The notes beneath the pieces are model-generated. The model did not search any database. It was not told the DNA's origin and saw only the letters and a program-made list of their open reading frames with translations. Positions 19,658 to 29,277 of a stretch of DNA of 64,000 nucleotides are shown here, piece by piece (within the stretch, counting starts at the first letter, position 1; each line of letters begins with the position of its first letter). The stretch comes from Simplicispira suum (GTDB lineage Bacteria > Pseudomonadota > Gammaproteobacteria > Burkholderiales > Burkholderiaceae_C). Made by a program: the position numbers and the translations under genes. Location of the stretch: positions 496,001-560,000 of the forward strand of contig NZ_CP027669.1 in the NCBI RefSeq assembly GCF_003008595.1. The letters run 5' to 3'.

Positions 19658-20052
19658 TCGCGCTGCCACTGTGGGCCGATGTGGCGGTGTCGCTGCTGGT
19701 GCTGGCCGGCGCGCTGATTGCGCTGATCGGATCTTTCAGCCTGATGCGCCTGCGCACGTTTTTCGAGCGCGTGCATGCGCCGGCGGTAATCGCCACGCTG
19801 GGTTGCTGGTGCGTGATGTACGGCACGGTGCTGTACTTCTCGCTGCAAAGCCACGCAGTCGCTGCGCACGGCATGCTGATTGCCGTATTTCTGGCGGTCA
19901 CGGTGCCGGTGACCAATATCTTTCTGATGCGTACCGGGCTGTTTCGCGCCCGCTTGGCAGGCCAGGACGTGCCACCGCCGCTCAGCGGGACCGGCGAGGG
20001 TGGCAAGGCGGCGGCAGCAGTTCGCCCTGCATGGAAGGAAGAAGTCTCCTGA
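19654..20052 (+). CDS. mrpG: Mrp antiporter subunit G
   Basis: Membrane protein of 132 residues with a GTG start inside the mrpF stop region. It has three helices, the MrpG motif SLMRLRTFFERVHAPAVIA, and the C-terminal TVPVTNIFLMRTGLFRA. It ends the operon and faces the convergent oxoprolinase gene across a 48-bp gap filled by a dispersed repeat. Confidence 0.91.
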   Translation: MIALPLWADVAVSLLVLAGALIALIGSFSLMRLRTFFERVHAPAVIATLGCWCVMYGTVLYFSLQSHAVAAHGMLIAVFLAVTVPVTNIFLMRTGLFRARLAGQDVPPPLSGTGEGGKAAAAVRPAWKEEVS

Positions 20053-20110
20053 TTTGATAGCTGCCAACTCTTACTGGATAAGCGCTAGAGGCCGTTTTCG
20101 CTATTTTTCC
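20052..20110 (+). repeat. Dispersed repeat copy 4 (between convergent genes)
   Basis: Core TTTGATAGCTGCC - TTACTGGATAAGCGCTAGAGGCC - TTTT (read in parts), one of the best matches to the family consensus. It lies between mrpG and the end of the oxoprolinase gene and overlaps the latter's stop codon region. Confidence 0.8.
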
Positions 20111-23100
20111 TGTGCACCAAAACCGCCACCTCCGGGCGTGGTGACTTCAAACACGTCGCCCACCTGCATCTGCGCCTGGCCGATGTGCGCCAGCATCTCC
20201 ACGCTGCCGTTCGCACGCAGCACGCGGTTGCGGCCGGGTGCGCCCGCGCTGCCGCCCGCCATGCCAAAGGCCGGATGAATGCGACCGTTGGAGAGGATGC
20301 TGGCCGTCATGGGCTCCAGGAACCGCACCCGCCGCAGCCCGCCGTCCCCACCGCGCCAGCGTCCGGCGCCGCCCGAGCCGCGCTGAATGGCAAAGCTCTC
20401 GAGCCGCACCGGAAAGCGAAACTCCAGCACCTCAGGATCCGTGAGGCGCGAATTGGTCATCTGCGCCTGGACCACGCTGGTGCCGGGGAAGCCGCCGATC
20501 AAGCGGCCGGCATCGTCAAAAACACCGCCTGCGCCGCTGCCACCCGCGATGGTTTCGTAGTACTGGTGGCGTTCACTGCCAAAGGTGAAGTTGTTCATCG
20601 TCGGCTGGCTCGACGCCATTACGCCCAGCGCGCCGAACAAGGCGTTGGTGATACAGGTGGAGGTTTCCACGTTGCCCGCCACCACCGAGGCCGGCGGATT
20701 CGGGTTGAGCATGCAACCGGGCGGGATCACCACCTCAATCGGCTTGAGGCAGCCGGCGTTGAGCGGAATGTCGTCGTCCACCAGGCAGCGAAACACAAAC
20801 AGCACCGCCGCCATGCACACCGCCGTGGGCGCGTTGAAGTTGTTGCTCTGCTGCGGCGAGGTGCCGGTGAAGTCCACCACGGCGCTGCGCGCAGCGGCGT
20901 CGAGCCGAACCGACACGGTGATGTTCGCGCCGTTGTCGAGTTCCAGCGTGAAGCTTCCGTCCTGCATGCGTGCAGCCAGGCGGGTGATGGCGCGGCGCAC
21001 CGATTCTTCGGCGTTGTCCTGTACATGGCCCATGTAGGCCTGCACCACGCTCAATCCGAACTGCTCGGCCATGCGGCGCAGTTCCTGCACGCCTTTTTCG
21101 TTGGCGGCAATTTGCGCTTTCAGATCGGCTAGATTTTGCTCAGGGTTGCGGCTGGGGTATTCGCCAGACCCCAGGAGCGCCAGGATCTCCGCCTCACGCA
21201 GCACGCCGGCATCCACCAACTTGAAGTTGTTGATCTGCACGCCCTCTTCCTCGATGCGCGTGGAAAACGGCGGCATCGAACCCGGCGTGGTGCCGCCCAC
21301 GTCCGCATGGTGGCCGCGGCTGCCCACATAGAAGTTCGGTTCGCCGCTGTGGTCCAGGTACACCGGCGTGATGACGGTGATGTCGGGCAGGTGCGTGCCG
21401 CCGTGGTAGGGGTCGTTGAGCACAAAAACATCGCCCGGCTGCATGGCGCCTGCGTTCTCACGAATCACCGTCTTGATGCTCTCGCCCATGCTGCCCAGGT
21501 GCACCGGCATGTGCGGGGCATTGGCAATGAGCTGCCCCTCCGCATCGAAAAGCGCGCAAGAAAAATCAAGCCGCTCCTTGATGTTGACCGAGTAGGCGGT
21601 GTTCTGCAGTTGCAGGCCCATCTGCTCGGCGATGTTCATGAACAGGTTGTTGAACACCTCCAGCAGCACCGGATCCACCTGCGTGCCCACCGCGTGGCGC
21701 TGGGCACGCGGCACACGGCGCGTGAGCAGCAAATGGTCGTGGCGGGTCAACCGCGCCTCCCAGCCCGGCTCGACGATGGTGGTGGCGTTCTGCTCGGCAA
21801 TGATGGCCGGACCGGCCAGCACATCGCCCGCACGCAGGTCACCCCGCACCACCAGCGCGGCGTCCTGCCAGGCGGGCAGCCCATTGGTGCCGGCGGTGTA
21901 CATGCGGGTGCTGGCGCGGCGCGGCACCTCGCGCTCGGGGTGTACGGGCAAATCAGGTTCGGTCGGCGTTTCGCCAGGCAGCACGGCTTCGACGGACACC
22001 GCCTCAACCACCAGGCGCTTGCCCTGCATCACAAAGGCGTAGCGCTGGCGGTAGGCGGCCTCGAACGCTGCTACCAGCAGTTCCTGGCGAATGGCCACAT
22101 CGTCCGAAGCCTGCGGCAAATGCGGCACCACCAAGGCGGCGTCGCTGCCCTCGTAGCGCAGGTGCACGCGCTGGTGGATGCGCAGCGCCTCTGCCTTGTG
22201 CTGCTGTGCCCCGTCCGGGTCGCCGGCCGGGCGCTGCGCCGCCAGCTCGTCGGCTGCGGCACGGCCCAGTTGCACCAGACTGGCCTCTACCTCGCTCAGG
22301 GCCTGCGGGTCCAGCAAGCGCTCGATGGCTTGCTCACGGATCACGTTCTGGTCCGCCAGGCCCATGCCGTAAGCCGACAGCACACCGGCGAGTGGATGGA
22401 CCAGCACCTGCTCCATACCCAGCGCATCGGCCACCAGACAGGCGTGTTGGCCACCCGCCCCGCCAAAGCACTGCAGCGTGTAGCGGGTGACGTCGTAGCC
22501 ACGCGCCACCGAGATCTTTTTGATGGCGTTGGCCATCTGCTGCACGGCGATCTGGATGAAACCATGGGCAACGTCCTCGGCGCTGCGGCCGGTCTCCGCG
22601 GCCAGGACGCCAAATTGGCGCGCCACCGCGTCGGCGTCGAGCGCCTCGTCCGCCGCCGGGCCAAACACCTTGGGGAAATGCGCCGGCTGGATCTTGCCCA
22701 CCATCACATTGGCGTCGGTGACCGCGAGCGGCCCGCCGCGCCGGTAGCTGGCCGGGCCAGGGCTGGCGCCTGCGCTCTCAGGCCCGACGCGAAAGCGCGC
22801 GCCGTCAAAGCCCAGAATGGAGCCGCCGCCCGCCGCCACGGTGTGAATGCTCATCATGGGCGCGCGCATGCGCACGCCGGCCACCTGGGTTTCAAATTCG
22901 CGCTCGAAGCTGCCGGCGTAGTGGCTCACGTCGGTGGAGGTACCGCCCATGTCAAAGCCGATGACGCGGGTGTGCCCGGCAATTTCTGCCGTGCGCGCCA
23001 TGCCCACAATGCCGCCGGCCGGGCCGGACAAGATGGCATCCTTGCCCTGAAACGCTCCGGCATCGGCGAGACCGCCCGACGACTGCATGAAATACAGCGG

Positions 23101-23813
23101 CACGCCCGGCATCTCGCGCGCCACCTGGGCCACGTAGCGGCGCAGGATGGGCGAAAGATAGGCGTCTACCACGGTGGTGTCGCCCCGGCCAACGAATTTC
23201 ATCATCGGGCTGACCTCGTGCGAGCTGCTGATCTGCGTAAAACCCAGTTCGCGCGCAAGGCGCGCCGCAGCTTGCTCGTGCTGCGTATAGCGGTAGCCGT
23301 GCATGAAGACAATGGCCGCGCTTTGCAGGCCAGCGTCGCGCGCGGCCCAGAGGTGTTCGCGCAGATGCGCCTCATCCAGCGGCGTCACGACCTCGCCCTG
23401 CGCGCCGATGCGCTCGCTGGCCTCGACCACGCGCTCATACAGCAACTCGGGCAGAACAATGTGGCGCTCGAACAGGCGCGGGCGGTTCTGGTAGGCAATG
23501 CGCAGGGCGTCTCGAAAGCCCCGCGTGGTGATGAGCAGCGTGGGCTCGCCCTTGCGCTCCAGCAGCGCATTGGTCGCCACGGTAGTGCCCATCTTCACGC
23601 ACTCGACGATTTCCGGGGTCACCGACTGGTCGCTCGCGAGCCCCAGCAGGTGGCGAATACCCGCCACGGCTGCGTCCGGGTACTGCTCGGGGTTCTCGGA
23701 CAGCAGTTTGTGCGTCACCAGGCTGCCGTCAGGCCGCCGGCCAACGATGTCGGTGAAGGTGCCCCCACGGTCGATCCAGAACTGCCAGCGGGGGAATGGG
23801 TGGGTTCGGTCAT
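20101..23813 (-). CDS. 5-oxoprolinase / hydantoinase (HyuA-HyuB fusion), frameshifted near the N-terminus
   Basis: Large cytoplasmic enzyme of the hydantoinase/oxoprolinase family, probably ATP-dependent hydrolysis of 5-oxo-L-proline to glutamate. The N-terminal HyuA-type half has the nucleotide-binding motif [21 protein letters not shown] and [18 protein letters not shown]; the HyuB-type half begins near residue 730 and includes [19 protein letters not shown] and [18 protein letters not shown]. The open frame with a GTG start at 23718 misses DRGGTFTD. That motif lies upstream in another frame behind an ATG at 23813; one base missing from a five-G run (23790-23794) explains the break, and restoring it gives 1237 residues, the normal length. 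Substrate specificity (oxoproline or hydantoin) is not proven by sequence. Confidence 0.87.
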
Positions 23814-23826
23814 GGGTTTTGCTCTT

Positions 23827-23880
23827 GTATTTATAGCTAGTAGCGCTTTACCAGTTTGCGCTAGATGCCGATTTTGCTTG
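23827..23880 (+). repeat. Dispersed repeat copy 5
   Basis: Core TATTTATAGCTAGTAGCGCTT - GCGCTAGATGCC - TTTT (read in parts). It fills the gap between the MarR-type gene and the oxoprolinase gene, both on the minus strand. Confidence 0.8.
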
Positions 23881-23888
23881 AAATTCGT

Positions 23889-24419
23889 CTACATGGACGC
23901 CGCTGCGCGCGCCGCCTGGTCGTACATGCCCGAGAGCACGCGCAGCAAGCGCGCCAGCTCGCCAATGTCGCGGTTGAGCGACTCGTCCGCGTTGAGCGCG
24001 TCGATCAGGCAGCTCTCGCGGATTTCTCGGTAGCGCTGCACATAGGCGCGGCCCTGGTCGGTGGCGGCGTAGGTCACTTCCTTGCCACTCTTGGTGGACT
24101 GCACCACGCCCAGGCCCAGCAGCTTCTTGAGCGAATAGTTGACCAGGTGCGTGTCCTCGACGTTCATGATGAAGCAGATGTCGGCCAGGCGCTTGTCGCG
24201 CGCACGGTGCGTGACATGGTGCAGCACCAGCACATCGAGCGGCGTCAGCTCCTTGAGCCCCGCTGCTGCCATGCAGTGGACCACCCAGCGATGAAAGGCA
24301 TTGCCGGCCACGATCAGGCCGAATTCGAATTCGCTCATCTCGGCACTGTGCGCCGACACCAGGTGCGCCGAAGAAACAATGGGGCTCGACTCGGGTTTCG
24401 GGCGCTTCAGAGGCTTCAT
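23889..24419 (-). CDS. MarR-type winged-helix transcriptional regulator
   Basis: A 176-residue regulator with a winged-helix domain: LTPLDVLVLHHVTHRARDKR, then the recognition region NVEDTHLVNYSLKKLLGLGV and the wing KSGKEVTYAATDQGRAY. The ATG at 24419 is preceded by GGAG eight bases upstream; an in-frame ATG at 24446 has no such site. It is divergent from a TRAP transporter and in line with the 5-oxoprolinase gene, and a 17-bp palindrome sits between the divergent genes. I infer that it controls both itself and the transporter in response to the transported compound. The ligand is unknown. Confidence 0.83.
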   Translation of the reverse strand: MKPLKRPKPESSPIVSSAHLVSAHSAEMSEFEFGLIVAGNAFHRWVVHCMAAAGLKELTPLDVLVLHHVTHRARDKRLADICFIMNVEDTHLVNYSLKKLLGLGVVQSTKSGKEVTYAATDQGRAYVQRYREIRESCLIDALNADESLNRDIGELARLLRVLSGMYDQAARAAASM

Positions 24420-24492
24420 GGAAAAACTCCGGCTGGGCGCTGGCACGGGGTGTGCAGGCGGTCACTGAGGGCTGGATTGTAGGGATGGACAG

Positions 24493-24518
24493 CGATAATT
24501 TGTCGATAATTTATCGAC
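24493..24518. promoter_or_regulatory. Palindromic operator between the regulator and the TRAP operon
   Basis: Bases 24502-24518 form a perfect palindrome with one central base (GTCGATAA-T-TTATCGAC). A further half-site (CGATAATTT, from 24493) lies beside it with 11-bp spacing. The AT-rich symmetric site, of a size that suits a MarR dimer, is the only strong symmetry in this 189-bp divergent intergenic region. Assignment to the adjacent regulator is inference. Confidence 0.65.
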
Positions 24519-24608
24519 GTTTAGTACAAACACCTAGAGGCCCAGGGCGACACGCGCACTACATTCAAACGCTCTTTTCCCACAACCCCTTGCCGTGGAG
24601 TACTTTCT

Positions 24609-25595
24609 ATGAAGCGTCGAATCTTTAGCACCGCAGCGCTCGGTCTTGCGCTGGCAGGCAGCCTGGCCAGCGGCCCGGTTTTCGCACAAACTCGCTGGGA
24701 TCTCGCGTCGGCCTACCCCGCCACCAATTTCCATTCGGAAAACATGGCGCAGCTGGTGGCCGATGTCGACAAGGCGACAGGCGGCGCCTTCAAGATCACG
24801 CTGCACGCCAATGCCTCGCTGTTCAAGGCGCCCGAGATCAAGCGCGCCGTGCAGGGCGCGCAGGCGCAGATGGGCGAGATCCTGCTGGTCAACTTCCAGA
24901 ACGAATGGCAAATCTACGGAGCGGACGGCCAGCCGTTCCTGGCAGCGAGTTTTGCCGACGCCAAAAAACTCTACGCAGCCCAGAAGCCCATGCTGGAGAA
25001 AAAGCTCGGTGAACAGGGAATGATGCTGTTGTACTCCGTGCCATGGCCACCCCAAGGCCTCTACACCAAGAAGCCGATTGAGTCGGCTGCCGACCTCAAG
25101 GGCATCAAGTGGCGTGCCTACAGCCCGGCTACGGCGCGCATTGCCGAACTGGTGGGCGCCCAGCCCGTCACGGTGCAGGCGGCCGAGTTCTCGCAGGCCC
25201 TGGCAACCGGTGTCGTCGATTCGACCATGACGTCGGGTGCCACCGGCGTGGACAGCAAGCTCTACGAACACCTCAAGTACTACTACGACCTGCAGGCCTG
25301 GCTGCCCAAGAACGCGGTCATCGTCAACAAAAAGGCGTTTGACGGTCTGAACAAGGGCAACCAGGAAGCGCTGCTCAAAGCCGGCAAGGACGCCGAAGAG
25401 CGTGGCTGGGCAGCGGCAGAAAAGGTGAACGACGAAACCCTGGCCAAGCTCAAGGCCAATGGCATGCAGGTGCTGCCGCCTTCGCCCCAGCTCAAAGCCG
25501 ACATGGCCAAGGTAGGCGAGACCATGCTCAAGGAATGGCTGGACAAAGCCGGCCCCGAAGGCAAGACCTTGGTAGACGCTTACCGCAGCAAGTAA
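24609..25595 (+). CDS. dctP: TRAP transporter periplasmic solute-binding protein (DctP family)
   Basis: Periplasmic receptor of a tripartite ATP-independent transporter, 328 residues. It has a signal peptide (MKRRIFSTAALGLALAGS, cleavage near VFA-Q, residue 26). The carboxylate-contacting region around KWRAYSPATARIAEL (about residue 168) holds the arginine expected in this family, and the C-terminal part has ALATGVVDSTMTS. The partner permeases follow immediately. The genes next to it (oxoprolinase, regulator) suggest 5-oxoproline or a related cyclic amide acid as ligand, but this is only context. Confidence 0.91.
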   Translation: MKRRIFSTAALGLALAGSLASGPVFAQTRWDLASAYPATNFHSENMAQLVADVDKATGGAFKITLHANASLFKAPEIKRAVQGAQAQMGEILLVNFQNEWQIYGADGQPFLAASFADAKKLYAAQKPMLEKKLGEQGMMLLYSVPWPPQGLYTKKPIESAADLKGIKWRAYSPATARIAELVGAQPVTVQAAEFSQALATGVVDSTMTSGATGVDSKLYEHLKYYYDLQAWLPKNAVIVNKKAFDGLNKGNQEALLKAGKDAEERGWAAAEKVNDETLAKLKANGMQVLPPSPQLKADMAKVGETMLKEWLDKAGPEGKTLVDAYRSK

Positions 25596-25604
25596 AGCCC
25601 GCGC

Positions 25605-26114
25605 ATGCGCCGCCTGCTCGAGGGAATCTACAGCGGCGCTGCGGCGCTGGCGGCGCTGTGCATGGTGCTGCTGCTCCTGGCCGTGCTGCTGTCGATTGCC
25701 AGCCGGCAGCTGCACTTCCAGACCCCCGGCATCGACGCCTATGCCGGCTACCTGATGGCCGGCGCTGGGTTTCTGGCGCTGGCGCATACGCTCAAGCGCG
25801 GCGAGCACATTCGCGTCACGCTGGTGCTCAACCTGCTGCGTGGGCGCTGGAAAAAGGGCGCCGAGCTGTGGGCGCTTTCCGCCGCCACGCTGCTCGCCTT
25901 GCTGTTCGCCGTATACAGCTGCAAGCTGGCCTGGCAATCGCACGTATTCAACGACATCTCCACCGGCAACGACGCCACGCCTCTTTGGCTGCCGCAAATT
26001 GCGATGGCGCTGGGCACGGTGGTCCTGGCCATCGCCTTTGTCGATGAGCTGGTGCTTGAACTTCTGGGCCGGCGCGAGCCGCCGCAAAGCAGCGAAGCGC
26101 TGCGCAACGAATAG
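25605..26114 (+). CDS. dctQ: TRAP transporter small permease (DctQ family)
   Basis: Membrane protein of 169 residues with four predicted helices, including AALCMVLLLLAVLLSIASR and IALGTVVLAIAFVDEL-like segments. Signature features are DAYAGYLMAGAGFLALAHTL and HIRVTLVLN, as in DctQ. It starts nine bases after dctP and is followed 12 bases later by dctM. Confidence 0.88.
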   Translation: MRRLLEGIYSGAAALAALCMVLLLLAVLLSIASRQLHFQTPGIDAYAGYLMAGAGFLALAHTLKRGEHIRVTLVLNLLRGRWKKGAELWALSAATLLALLFAVYSCKLAWQSHVFNDISTGNDATPLWLPQIAMALGTVVLAIAFVDELVLELLGRREPPQSSEALRNE

Positions 26115-26126
26115 GTCCCGCACGCC

Positions 26127-27431
26127 ATGAGCGACCTTGCCATCACCGGCCTGCTGATTGCCACGCTGTTCGTCATTCTGGGCAGCGGCGTGTGGATCGG
26201 CCTCACGCTCTCGGGCGTGGCCTGGATCGGCATGCAGCTGTTTTCGTCCCGCCCCGCAGGCGATGCCATGGCGGTCACCATCTGGGGCTCGTCGTCGAGC
26301 TGGACGCTGACCGCCTTGCCGCTGTTCATCTGGATGGGCGAAATCCTGTTTCGCACGCGCCTGTCGCAGGACATGTTCAAGGGGCTAGCGCCCTGGGTGC
26401 AGGCCTTGCCGGGGCGGCTTTTGCACACCAACGTCATCGGCTGCACCATTTTTGCCGCCGTGTCGGGCTCGAGCGCTGCCACCTGCGCCACCATCGGCAA
26501 GATGACGCTGCCCGAGCTCACCCGCCGGGGCTATCCCGAGCACATGGTAGTGGGCACGCTGGCGGGTTCGAGCACCCTGGGGCTGCTCATACCGCCGTCG
26601 ATCATCATGATCGTCTACGGCGTGGCGGCCGACGTATCGATCTCGCAGCTCTTCATTGCCGGCGTGCTGCCGGGCATTCTGCTGGCCGCGCTGTTCTCGG
26701 GCTACATCGCCCTCTGGGCGCTGCGCCACCCGGAGCAGATTCCTCAAGCGGACGAGCGCCTGTCGTTCACCCAAAAGCTGGCCGCTTCGCGCAGCCTGAT
26801 TCCGGTGGTGCTCCTGATTGCCGCCGTGCTGGGCAGCATCTACACCGGCATTGCCACCGCCACCGAGGCGGCGGCCGTGGGGGTGACCGGCGCGCTCATT
26901 CTCTCTACCCTGCAGGGATCGATGAACTGGGCGACCTTCAGGGACGCCTTGATGGGCGCCACGCGCCTGTACTGCATGATTGCGCTGATCCTGGCCGGTG
27001 CAGCCTTCCTGACGCTGTCCATGGGCTACATCGGCCTGCCGCGCCATCTGGCCGAATGGATTGCCTCGCTGGGCCTGAACCAGGCGCAGTTGGTGGCTGC
27101 ACTGGCGGTTTTCTTCATCGTGCTCGGCTGCTTTCTCGACGGCATCTCCATGGTGGTGCTGACCATGGGCGTGCTGATGCCCACGGTGCAGGCGGCAAAC
27201 ATCGATCCTCTGTGGTTTGGCGTGTTCGTGGTGCTGGTGGTCGAGATGGCGCAGATCACCCCACCCGTGGGCTTCAACCTGTTTGTGCTGCAGGGTATGA
27301 CGGGCCGCCAGCTCCCCTGGATCGCGCGCGTCACGCTGCCCATGTTCCTGCTGATGTGCGTGGCCGTGGCCATCGTCTACCTTGTCCCCGGCATCGCCAC
27401 CTGGCTGCCGCAGCAGATGAGCGCTCGCTGA
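26127..27431 (+). CDS. dctM: TRAP transporter large permease (DctM family)
   Basis: Ion-coupled permease of 434 residues with about 12 helices. Family motifs are SGSSAATCATIGKMTLPEL (about residue 113), LLIPPSIIMIVYGVAADVSI, ATEAAAVGVTGAL and VEMAQITPPVGFNLFVLQG near the C-terminus. This completes the dctPQM operon, in which all three subunits are intact. Confidence 0.93.
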   Translation: MSDLAITGLLIATLFVILGSGVWIGLTLSGVAWIGMQLFSSRPAGDAMAVTIWGSSSSWTLTALPLFIWMGEILFRTRLSQDMFKGLAPWVQALPGRLLHTNVIGCTIFAAVSGSSAATCATIGKMTLPELTRRGYPEHMVVGTLAGSSTLGLLIPPSIIMIVYGVAADVSISQLFIAGVLPGILLAALFSGYIALWALRHPEQIPQADERLSFTQKLAASRSLIPVVLLIAAVLGSIYTGIATATEAAAVGVTGALILSTLQGSMNWATFRDALMGATRLYCMIALILAGAAFLTLSMGYIGLPRHLAEWIASLGLNQAQLVAALAVFFIVLGCFLDGISMVVLTMGVLMPTVQAANIDPLWFGVFVVLVVEMAQITPPVGFNLFVLQGMTGRQLPWIARVTLPMFLLMCVAVAIVYLVPGIATWLPQQMSAR

Positions 27432-27452
27432 GGCAAGCTACCATCGCGCTCC

Positions 27453-27830
27453 ATGCTCAACGTGCTTTCCATTTGCGCCGGTGCCAGTCTGGGCGCCCTG
27501 GCCCGCTGGCGCTTGGGCCTCTGGCTCAGTCCCGGCGGGCTGCTGCCCTGGGGCACGCTGGCGGCCAACCTGGTGGGTGGCTACTTGATCGGAATCGCAG
27601 TGGGCGTTTTTCAGGTACTGCCGCAGCTGGATCCGGCTTGGAGGCTGGCCCTGATCACCGGATTTCTCGGTGCTCTGACCACGTTTTCCACTTTTTCTGT
27701 GGAAATCGTGGAGATGCTGCAGCAGCAGCGCGCGCTGCTCGCATTCGCCAGCGTGGCCATGCACCTGGGCGGTTCGCTGCTGCTGACCTGGCTGGGTTTG
27801 CAGACCGTAACTCTGGTCCTGCGTAGCTAG
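27453..27830 (+). CDS. crcB: CrcB/Fluc fluoride exporter
   Basis: Small four-helix membrane protein (125 residues) that works as an antiparallel dimer to export fluoride. The motifs GASLGALARWRLG, NLVGGYLIG and GFLGALTTFSTFSVE are characteristic. Only 21 bp separate it from dctM, which leaves no room for a fluoride riboswitch; it may be read from the TRAP operon. Its stop codon falls in the first bases of a repeat with inverted ends. Confidence 0.94.
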   Translation: MLNVLSICAGASLGALARWRLGLWLSPGGLLPWGTLAANLVGGYLIGIAVGVFQVLPQLDPAWRLALITGFLGALTTFSTFSVEIVEMLQQQRALLAFASVAMHLGGSLLLTWLGLQTVTLVLRS

Positions 27831-27992
27831 TGTCGTGAGTTGGAAGCGCGTTGAAAAATGAAAAGGGGCGAAATCGTCGTCAGGCAAGGCGCAAACCACA
27901 GCGATAGCCGGTGCTATCGCGCGGATGTGCAACGCGGCATGGCGGCGATTGCCGGCACTTTTCTGAAACGAATTTCCAACTCGCGACACTAG
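27827..27992. repeat. 166-bp MITE-like element with terminal inverted repeats
   Basis: The ends are 19-bp inverted repeats (CTAGTGTCGTGAGTTGGAA at 27827-27845 and its complement with one mismatch at 27974-27992). The interior has no convincing gene but holds a hairpin (GCGATAGC/GCTATCGC, 27901-27920). A shortened relative lies at 45347-45433 and a hairpin relative at 54930-54979. It provides the last bases of the crcB stop codon. No transposase is nearby. Confidence 0.75.
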
Positions 27993-28004
27993 GGCCTGTT
28001 AGCA

Positions 28005-29192
28005 CTATGCCTGCAGCGGAACCAATCGCAGCGGCACCCGCGCCCAGCCGCTCGCCGGGTGCATGGCCGGCTCGGGCGACTCGCCCGGCACCGTCTCCAT
28101 GCTGGCGCCGCTGACCAACACTTCTTCCAGCAGTACGCGCAGCTCCATCTGCGCCAGCGGGGCGCCGGGGCACACGTGGACGCCTGCGCCCCACAGCAGA
28201 TTGGCCGTTTGATCGCGTTCGGGGCGGTATTCCAGCGCTGCGTCAAAGGCGCGCGCATCGCGATTGGCCGCCGGCCAGTGCAGCGTCACGCGCGAACCGG
28301 CCGGCAAATGCCGGCCGCCGATATCCACCGGGCAGGTGGTGATACGCCGGTTCGTGGCCAGCGGCCCGCGCAGGCGCAGAATTTCTTCCACGGCCGCAGG
28401 AATGGCAGACGGGTGCTCACGCAGCTGCGCTTGCACCGGCGCATGGTGGGCCAGCCAATCGCACAGAATGCCGGCGGACGCAGCCATTGTGCCGATCTCG
28501 CCCACCGTCCAGTTGCGCAGGATGCTGGCAATTTCTGCATCGGTCAGAGGCACACCATGGACTTTCTCCTGCATCAGCGCCCAGGTCAGGTCGCCCGGCG
28601 CTGCTGCAGCACCGATGCCGCGGCGCCGCTCCAGTTGCGCCGTCACGACGGCCTGAAAGCGCGCCGCCAGCTCGGTATGCGCGGCGCGGTCCTGCGCCAA
28701 CGTGGCCGCGTAGTTGGCCTGCATCCACTGTGCCAAGGCTGCGTGGTCCTCGTCCTGCCAACCCAGAAAGTCACACTGCGCCCAGACCGCGAACGGCAAC
28801 GCCAGCGCGTCTATCCATTCGATGGGCGCGCTGCGTGGCAGAGTTGCGACCAAACTGCGCACCATGGCACGGCACTGGGGTTCGAAAGCATCCACCCGTG
28901 CTTTTGAAAAGTACGGTTCAATGACACGCCGGTAGACCGTGTGCTGGGGCGGATCCATGCCATTGGGCACCGCCACATGGCGCGACACGACGCTGCTGAA
29001 TGTGGTGTGGTCTTTGACGGCGCGCAGCACATCAGCGTGGCGAAACAGCGACCAGTGCAGCGCCTGGCTCCAGGCTACCGGGCAATGCTCGCGCATACCG
29101 TCGGCAGTGGCCTGCGGATCGTGCTGCGCCTGGGGCGAGAGCGGGTCCCAATCGGGTTTTGGATGGCTTGGCATGAAGGTATTTTCAGGCAT
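28005..29192 (-). CDS. Cytochrome P450
   Basis: Haem-thiolate monooxygenase-like protein of about 395 residues. The haem-binding loop is WGAGVHVCPGAPLAQMEL, with the cysteine ligand, and the K-helix ExxR is in VEEILRLRGPL. The I-helix region reads WTVGEIGTMAASAGIL in place of the usual A/G-G-x-D/E-T-T, so the normal oxygen-activating acid/threonine pair is not obvious. There is no redox partner gene nearby. The start is uncertain: ATG codons at 29192 and 29174 both fit, and a longer frame to 29321 runs through a dispersed repeat. The substrate cannot be predicted. Confidence 0.88.
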   Translation of the reverse strand: MPENTFMPSHPKPDWDPLSPQAQHDPQATADGMREHCPVAWSQALHWSLFRHADVLRAVKDHTTFSSVVSRHVAVPNGMDPPQHTVYRRVIEPYFSKARVDAFEPQCRAMVRSLVATLPRSAPIEWIDALALPFAVWAQCDFLGWQDEDHAALAQWMQANYAATLAQDRAAHTELAARFQAVVTAQLERRRGIGAAAAPGDLTWALMQEKVHGVPLTDAEIASILRNWTVGEIGTMAASAGILCDWLAHHAPVQAQLREHPSAIPAAVEEILRLRGPLATNRRITTCPVDIGGRHLPAGSRVTLHWPAANRDARAFDAALEYRPERDQTANLLWGAGVHVCPGAPLAQMELRVLLEEVLVSGASMETVPGESPEPAMHPASGWARVPLRLVPLQA

Positions 29193-29277
29193 ATCCGCGC
29201 CCACACCGAGCGCCGTGCAGCTATCGTCAGCTTTCCGAGGCCAAGGCCCGCATGGAGAAAAGTGCAAAATCACTATC

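Noticed and set aside
21136..24033. 965-residue open frame antisense to the oxoprolinase gene
   Set aside because: Long but histidine/arginine-rich with no recognisable motif, while the minus strand encodes a clear conserved enzyme.
27432..27452. Fluoride riboswitch before crcB
   Set aside because: Only 21 bases separate dctM and crcB, too short for the riboswitch aptamer.
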